A stretch of DNA of 64,000 nt, taken from the NCBI GenBank assembly GCA_963576475.1, contig OY754982.1, positions 9,092,261 through 9,156,260 of the forward strand, read 5' to 3'. This stretch comes from Molanna angustata (taxonomy: Eukaryota > Arthropoda > Insecta > Trichoptera > Molannidae). The number at the start of each line of letters is the position of its first letter. The stretch's first letter is position 1. The position numbers and the translations under genes are program-made. The notes under the pieces were generated by a model, which saw only the letters and a program-made list of their open reading frames with translations, made no database searches and was not told where the DNA came from. Shown piece after piece: positions 27,701-36,700 of this stretch.

Positions 27701-30700
27701 TTGTATAATTTGCTGCGATTCTTATTCCAATTCACAACCAAGAGAACAATGGATTGAATGCATCTTGTGTAAGAATTGGGCACATTTAAAATGTTTGGAT
27801 TTGGACGATGTTCATTCTTACGTTTGTCTGAATTGTAATTCTGACGACGACGATTCTATGTGACTGATTAAAGACTTATAGGTATCACTAATGTAAATTA
27901 GTTATTGGTAAGGTATTTGATCGATCTCAGTGTTATAATTAGGTAATACAAAATTTTTATTTTTATTTTTATTTTAGAGTTTATTTTTATTTATGTTGAT
28001 TTTTGAATAAACGAGACATGAGTCTTTGATTCTACTACTTTTGTGTTTGATTTATACATATCCATACACTACTATTGCATCAGTAATTATTGCAATTGAT
28101 AGCGGAACAACTTACCCCAACGATGGAACAACCAGCCCCATGACGGGGTAGGTTGTTCCTTGTCGACTTTTCACAAAAAATATATCCTGAACTAAAATAT
28201 ATAAATAATTTAATAAATACGACTATACAGTTTGAAACTAGAATAGATTTTGCATCTATTTATCCATAAGACTTTGATTCCAGACCATTTTTTGGGGTTA
28301 TTTTTATGTGATAGATGAAAATCGGCACTTTGAACCCCGTCCTCCCCTATGTCAGTATAGGATAGTATGGAGGTCAATCCTTTTTTCCTACCCAGAATAT
28401 GAAAATATATTAAAAGGCAACATGTTATTGGGGCACTGCATTATGTTACTTAAGGTTATGTTATCTAGTTATTTTATATTTAGTAGTTGTACCTGTTTGT
28501 TGTCAAATAAATAAATATAAAAAAAACAAGAAAAGATAACCAAATGTATGGAAGTGACAGTTGTCACATGACAGGCAACTGTCACTTCCATACTTTGAGT
28601 TATCTTTTCTTGTTTCTTTTTTTGAGCTAAATGACACCTTTTCTAGGGGGGCTGAACCGGTGTTATTTATCCATGCTGTGATGTGTTTTTTGCACTTAGT
28701 CAAAATATACGTAGAACTTCAATATTGCTCATTTGTGACGTTGTATGTCTTAAAATATTATTTGGGGCTCCTCTGTCTGATTTCAAGAGGTGAAGCAAAT
28801 TAGTCATTGGAATATTTTTTGAAGGATATAAAACTCTGTGATCTTTGTATGTCAGAGGACAACTCGTTTCACTCAATGGGTCCGTTTTCACTAAAGCCAT
28901 TATTGAAACTGTTATCTAGATGATGTCTTTCTTTGATGTAAGATGTGTTATTTTGACACAGTTATTGAATGTAGTATAGAGCCAAGTCATGCAGAGCCTT
29001 CAAGACCATCATTAAACTTCATAGTCCACTCTCTCCAGTTCGGTAGAAGAGGTGCAATGTGCCATTTTTTTTAGCCCAGCCTCGCAGATGCAATCTATTA
29101 AACTGACAATTGGGCAAACCAGCATAATAACATATATGCTGGCTGTATATTTTACAGTACCTAATCCTGCTGAAAAATAGTAAAATATGCGTTTATAATT
29201 TGCCTTTGCCCCATTTTTAGGCCAACTTTTGCGGGTATATATTTATTTATGCTGGCTGGCTACACTGGCTGGCTTATTGTCAAACGAATCGTTTTACTAT
29301 CAGATAAAAGAAACACAAGGTACAGTTTCTGGAAAATAACTTGAATATTTTCATCGTGGAGGGGGGCGGTTTTTGCATATGCGCAGCCCATGTGATTTCT
29401 CAAGTTATTTGTCGAAAATTATCAGTTTTTATATTATAATACACAAGTAGAACTTTTTAAGTTTAGATGGAAGCCATACCACGGAGACATTATTTGTTAT
29501 AGAATTGTTAAAGAGTATTATATAAATATAATTTATTAAGATAAATCGAATATTTTTTAATTGCATATACGCAAACATTGGATTTTTTCCCTGTCGGGAG
29601 TCAAATGATGTTTCTATTGATATTTCGGGCTTATTGCCATTAGGCAATAAGCCCGCCAGTGTACTAATTATATGTACAAGAAGAATAAAATAAATAAATA
29701 CATAAACTTTCTTAACAACTCTGCTTTCATTGTTTACAAATAAACTAATTTCTCAATAGATGGCGTTGCAAAAAAAAAGGTTTCTTCGTTACTTCATAGA
29801 TGGCAATAGTATAATTCCTTATAATTCAAGTGAATTGTTACACATTATTCAAATTTCAGAACTTTCAAAAATTATATTGATAAGAGAACTCAATAAGAAG
29901 GCATAATTGGTGAACGTTGCGCAAGAGCATAAAGTGATCACGTAAACCAGCCGATGACAGGTCGTATGCCCTGTAGGTGCCTTGAGTTCCTGGTTCTTCT
30001 ATAATATCCCAACTTCGTCCTTATTGAGATTTTAAAAAAGTTTGTCAATAGAAATAATTAAGGTAAGTAGAAAGGAGGAAGATAGGAAGACGCAGGTTGC
30101 GATGGCAGGACGAGGTGAGGAGGGATGCAGAACAGCTCTTAAGCGTTACAAACTGGAGGACGGCAGCTGAGGACAGACGGGGTTGGAGGCAGAAGTTGAA
30201 GGAGGCCAAGGCTCGACTTGGGCTGTAGCGCCATCGAATAAGAAGAAGAAGAAAAATATTAAGAGTCATGTTTTTTAATCAAAAATATAAAACAAAATGG
30301 ACACAATAAAAATAATTAATCAATGTTTTTATTTTGTCAACAACATTAGTAGGTACTTATGTTGTCATATTTCGCTGTGTCTCAAATTAGCTTGCAATGT
30401 ACACATGAACTTTCCACTTAAGTAATATGAAAGATAAACATTTTCTAGAAAATATAATTAGTTGAATAATCAACACTGATGGATCTTTAACTCCTTTGTG
30501 GCTATTTTGTGTTGACTCCTGAGTGAAGTTCAAATTGAAATTTGATACCTTTCAGGGAGTGGCTAATGTTTGCACCGGAAATTACTTGACTGATGTCTTG
30601 TTAGGAAGTAAAAAGTAAAATGAAATAATCATAGGGGTAAATTAATGATGTTTTCAAAAATATGTTACCTAGACTGATAGTGGTACCAATATTGGGCAAA

Positions 30701-33700
30701 CTAAAAGAAACAAGGCTGCGTTGGTATGGTCATATTGGTCATGCTATGCGTCGTAAATACGTCGTTAGAAAGAGCCTTGACATACCAACTGTATAGCAAC
30801 TTGGTGGTCTAGCATTCAAAAGGAACTTCAGGGAGGCAGCATCGATAATCGATACATTGACGATAATCGATACAAGGCGTCCTGGCGATTGCGTACCAGG
30901 AGAGCCAACCCCGGCTAAGACGGCATAAGATTACAGCAGAAGAAGAATATGTTACTTCATCGCAATTTTTAATTTTACGTAAAACTTTAACAATCGTGAA
31001 TATATCTTCCAAAGAAATTATCGACATTTTACGTTGTATCCACATCTCAAAGGCAGGCGATTTATAATGTTGACTATAATATTTTTTAGTAAAATAGATA
31101 TTAGCATTGATTAATACGTGTATGTCGTGTATATTTAGAATATACCCCCATATCGTTTACGGTAAATAAACGTCGTAAATTCCTTTCGTCGTGGAGTGGA
31201 GCGGTTTGCGCATATTATTATACCAACCAAACAAAAAAAACACAACTTTTCGTTCACGTGACGTAGGTACTCAAGATGTTTGCAGCTATCTATACCTCGC
31301 TCGAATAACCTAAAAACTAAATTATGTATTAGTGAATACAATCTGTCGTTGCTTCGAGTGCACTAATTTTCTAATGCTAATGAGACAATATTAAACAAGC
31401 TGAAATAACTATCATAGTTATGCAGTCAATGATAGTACCACTTATAAAGTGCCCAGTAGCCTTAAGTAGTATGCCATACGATAATAATAATCATTTCAGG
31501 TTAAGTTACGAAATTGAAATCCTAATAAAAAGTTAAATGTAATTATAAATTTTCTTACAATTTCAGATTGTGGGTGTCGCCACTTACGCCGCTTCTGTGG
31601 TTCCTCGATTTCAGATTTTGGCAGAAGCGATTTGTCAAGGGGCATTTACTTTTGGAATGTACCAGTTGTTTTGCCTCTTCTTGGCATATTCAGGAGGAGA
31701 ATCTGAACTCGTAAGGTTAGAAAATACAATATTACAATATTGGTTTCTTAATCTTCTTTGATGTGTGTCCGCTATTGGAGGATATCTTGGGAACAGTTAA
31801 ATTCTTCGATTACCTAGATATTATTTTTTGTAATCGATAAAATCGAAAATACCATCCCATAAGAAAACCATGGTTTTCATATTCACCAAAAATATAATAT
31901 ATAAATAGGTTGGTGAATGTTTCGTCTCATACCTACATGTAAAATAATTTATTTACGTTATCAACAAATAGGTAATTGTTGTTTACGTAATTATATACCT
32001 AATATATAAATATAATTGTAATAAACTATAAAACATATTACGATATGATGAAATTCGCCGTATGAATATATGAAGAATTAGGTATACCTACAAGATGGTA
32101 TATTTATTTATTTATTTAGGGACAAATACAGTCTTTAAATACTAAAATGGAATAATACACTATAAAATAAAAACAAACAGACCTATTACATATGTCCACA
32201 GATATTAAATATAAAACATTTCAAACATCATAAATTTAAATATAACTAAGATGTATTTTTGCCTGTGACGGGAAAGGAAAAGGATGGGAAAAGGATTGTG
32301 ACAGTTAAATTGTTATATTTTTGTTACAAACAACAACTCAAAATGTAAATAAAAGTATACAAAAGATAATATTAGAAAAAACAAAAATAACCAACAAAAA
32401 AAAAATCAACATACGAGTTCATGCTAAGCACTTATAGAGAGAATTTTTGTATGCGTTATTACTAGCGGTGAATATATCAGAATGTGTGATACTGGCTGAG
32501 AGGTTGACATTATAGAAGTTACAAGCCCTTTTGATAAACTCATTTTGATTAGAATTAGTGTTACTTCGAGGAACATAAAACAAGTAGTTCAATCTGCCAT
32601 TTCGCAACGGCGCATGGAAATTAATTTTATTTAATAAATCAGGACAGTCAACTTTTGAATTAATAATTTTAAAGAGAAACATTTGATCCGCAACTTCTCT
32701 CCTGTGTACGAATAATAATATAATTCTTCTTGATGGTGACAGAGCGATTAGCGCGCTGGATTAGTAATACAGTGGTCGCGAGTACGAATTCTGCCACGAC
32801 CGGTTTCGTTCACCTATAGCACAAGGATTTCTCCTAAGTTTAGAGAATGTATGATGTATATGTAATTGTTTCAAGGACATTATCATTCCGTAAATAAAAT
32901 CGCCTGAATTGATGCAATAGGTATATCACCATTTTTAGGAAACTATGTAAAGACCATCCTTGCCTTAACATAAATGCAAAACAATTAATTTTCACATTAG
33001 TTTTCTTAAAACTAGTTGCATGTAACACATGAGATTCGACTGTCGATGGCGATAGTATGTAAAGTTTAGGAATACATACCAAACTATAAACCCTTAAATT
33101 CAAATTATTCAATATTTCAAGATATTTTGATATCTATACAAAACATGTACATTACGATAAGATAGTGTGGAGGTCAGTCCTTTTTTCCTACCCAGAATAT
33201 GAAAACAGCTCGATCCCCGTAGTGTATACTGCCAAACAAATTGTAGTCCTCGTAGATATTGAGTAGTGTATACTGCCATACAAATTGTATGAAACAATGT
33301 CGTCACTAAATTCAATTTTTGAAAAATTGTTAAGAAAAGTTTAAGATGCACTGCACAGTTAAAAACATAAATTTTTCATTAAAAAATGTTTTTCTTAAAA
33401 AAAATTGCAATCCTGGAATAATTTCATAAAAACAAGTTAGAGATATTTTTTGTGTAGGTATGTATATATTTATAAAAACTTTCAGCATTCTAGCTTTTAT
33501 GGTTTTTGAGATAGGTATATAGAAAAATAAAATAAAAATTCAACAAAATTAAACACATGGGAGGGCAAGTCTGTTCAACCGGGGGAATCAAAACCATCCA
33601 TGTTTACCCATATCATGGATATCATTATCATATGGAGTTCTATATTATCTTAAGATTTTATAGAACTCCAAAAGATAATGAAATCCATGATATGGGTAAA

Positions 33701-36700
33701 CATGGATCGTTTTGATTCCGCAGGTCGACCAGACTTACACCTTACACCCCAGTGCATTAAAATAATTATCAATCTCACATTGTATTAGTCAGCGATGACA
33801 TTACACTATAGATAACTTAGATATGGTATTTCAATAAAGATCTTATATGGAAAAAATAATAATGCAATGATACTTGATTGGGTCAGCATCATCATTTGAT
33901 TAAAATGTTAATTATATTATAAAAACAGGAAGACGATGTATCAAAACAATTGATTTCAATTTGTGATAGTTGAACATAGATTTTTTTGATGACATTTTAA
34001 GATATAGTAATATATGTTATGTTAAGATTATCAATGAATTTTTAACAGTCATCATTGCTATTATTTATGTTAATACATAATACATGATTGATTTGATAAC
34101 TGATAATAATCACAAGACTTTTAAGAATTGGTTAAAAACCAATGAACATGCATTCCCCAAAAGATAATTGTAGAAGTGAATATACACTGTTTAAATTGTA
34201 AATAACAATAAAATACAGTAGACCCGAAGTAATCCGACCTCTCTCTTATTCTGCATCCCCTGTAATCCGAAATGCCACTTCTGTAAGTACATAGATGTGA
34301 CAATGCTTTGCAAATGTATGATGGAATGGGTTGCAACTTGTTCGTTCGATTTTATACATATCGCCTATATTATAATTTGTTGGATTATAAGGTAAGGTAA
34401 TCCTCTTTCAAATATAAGTAGGTAAGCAAGTAAAATAAGAGTTTGGTGGGAGCACAAAATGGATAATCCAACACCATCATGTAAAACGTTTGTCAGATTA
34501 CCGCGGGTCTACTACTACTGTAATATGTCATCTTGATCTATCGAATGGTGACATCTATGGTCTATAATATTGTAAAGACAGAGGTGAAATAGTTTTAACT
34601 TCTGCTCAATAGATGGCATTAGCTATTTTAAAGTTCAAAAACTTCTGAAATTACAATAATAAAGGGAGTGAACAATATGATTACCGATTAGTAAAAGTTT
34701 GTGCATTGAAAACATTATAAAAATATGAATTGATATTTTTGTAGAAAAATGAAACCAGGATACTTGGATCTGAGAGTGTCACCATGTTGTTGTTGGCCTT
34801 GCTGTCTTCTACCACAATTTCCAGTTGATAAGTATGAATTTCTAATAATAACGATTTATAAATATATAGATAAAAATGTAGTTGATACAATATAACTTTG
34901 ACATAATACATTACTAGGTTCAGAAATAAAGTATAAAATGACCTGCGGAGCATCTATACATTGGTTTCTGCACATGTGAATAAAAATTGCATATGAATTA
35001 TGTATATTCTTTATTCAATAAATCATAAAAATCCTTCTCACATAGAATTATGTCTGATTGTAAGGGATATTTAATTTGAAAAGTAGTATAGTATTTGTAA
35101 TGATTAAGGCTGATATTTTTCCATATATCTTATTTTTTATAAATTTCAATGAGTAAATTAAAGAATATCTTCTTCCTACTTGGCCTGAGGATGGTGGCTA
35201 CACTCAAATCAAGTCCGCCTCCATTTGGATGGTCAAATGGAGGCTTTCATAAAGGATATGCATTAAATTTGTTAATATAATTTTTCAGACGCAGTCTAAG
35301 GGTTCTTAGATTATTGGTTCTACAGCTGCCAATTGTTCAGTGTCTAATTTACATGATTCTTCTAGTCATGTGGGCTGAAGAACAGGTAATATGCTCAAAT
35401 TCTCACAAATTATATACATTTATGTTATTAAATTTTTTGAATATATTTCATGAAGATAGAAAGATTGTCATCATGAATTTTTAGTGAAATGTTGCCACAT
35501 TTAGAGAAATGTTGAAAATAAAGAAAATCTTAGTTTACAAACCAATTTCTCAATAGATGGCATTACAAAAAACTTTCTTCATCACTTCATAGATGGTGAT
35601 GGTGTTTCAGATTATTTTCAAACAAAAATATTTGCATGATTAACATACCTACATAGCACTTTTAAAAATTGGATTCATAGGGAATAATTGGTGAACGTTG
35701 CGCAAGCGCATAAATTGATTACGTAAACCAGCCTGTGACAGGTTTTAAGCACTGTAGGTGTCTTGAATTACTGGTTTTCCTCTAATATTCCAACATCGTC
35801 ATATAAAAAGATTAGTGAAAATAGATTGCTTCCTTACAAACACTTAGTTTACAATATTCTTCTTTCTGTCACATTATTTTCTTAATTCTGTTTATAAATA
35901 AGAGAAATACTTTTATTTAAAAACTAAGGAAAAACAGGAGTACTTTTAAACAGAAAAAATATAAAGTACTTAATTCACAAAATTCAGACAAAGTTCTTAT
36001 TTTTCAGAGCATTTACAGAGTAAACAATGTATATTTTCAACCGATCATTGTTACATCAATATTCCTTGGAATTTGGGGAATCGTCATGACCTTCAAAATG
36101 TTAAACAACATTCTCGGAGAATACTTTCTGCCAGCCAAGTTCCTTGTCCTGCAGTTGGTGCTGCTGTTCTCCAAATTACAAGGCCTCATCATTAGATTTG
36201 TATCCGGGTTTGATGTAATGCCGTGCAACCCACCGTTGACTTCAGCGGTGTATGGGAACAGTAAGTATAAATTTTTCATGTTTAAAAAAAGCCATAATAG
36301 CAATAATGCAAATTATATATTTTAATATGGTGCAATGAATGTTTGTCATAGAGAGATAAATACATAAAGACAACCAAATATGTATATGAGCTGTTCAAAT
36401 TACATCAATTAAGAGTATATAAATAATTCAAAAGTTTCATAAAAGATGATGCAATACAGTGGATCCTCGGTAATTTGGCCCTGTCCAATCCGGTGCCCCG
36501 GTAATCCAACATACTACATTATTCCATATCACCAACTCTTACTTGTGTAACTTACGTGTGTGCTTGAATATGAGCTCATGTAATTTTGTGTGCATCCATA
36601 ATTGGACGTCCAGCACTCATAGTAATAACCAATATTGTTTTCTTTTTATGAAAATTGTAAGCTGGATGTCTGTCGATGTACCCTTTTTAATAAAATAAAA

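Larger units (their letters stand above)
25452..28347 (+). mobile_element. Complete pogo/Tigger-like DNA transposon (2896 bp)
   Basis: Flanked by TA on both sides (25450-25451 and 28348-28349) and bounded by perfect 25-bp terminal inverted repeats, 25452-25476 and 28323-28347, beginning GGGGAGGACGGGG. Sub-terminal copies of related motifs (GGTTCAAAGTTCCG near 25821; AGGTTGTTCC near 28148 and its complement GGAACAAC near 25859 and 28105) may be transposase-binding repeats. It carries one intact transposase ORF. It sits in intron 2 of the transporter gene in the same orientation and interrupts an older Helitron copy. TA duplication, inverted repeats and a CENP-B/Tc5-type transposase place it in the pogo/Tigger group of IS630-Tc1-mariner elements. 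Nothing in the structure argues against recent mobility. Confidence 0.93.
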
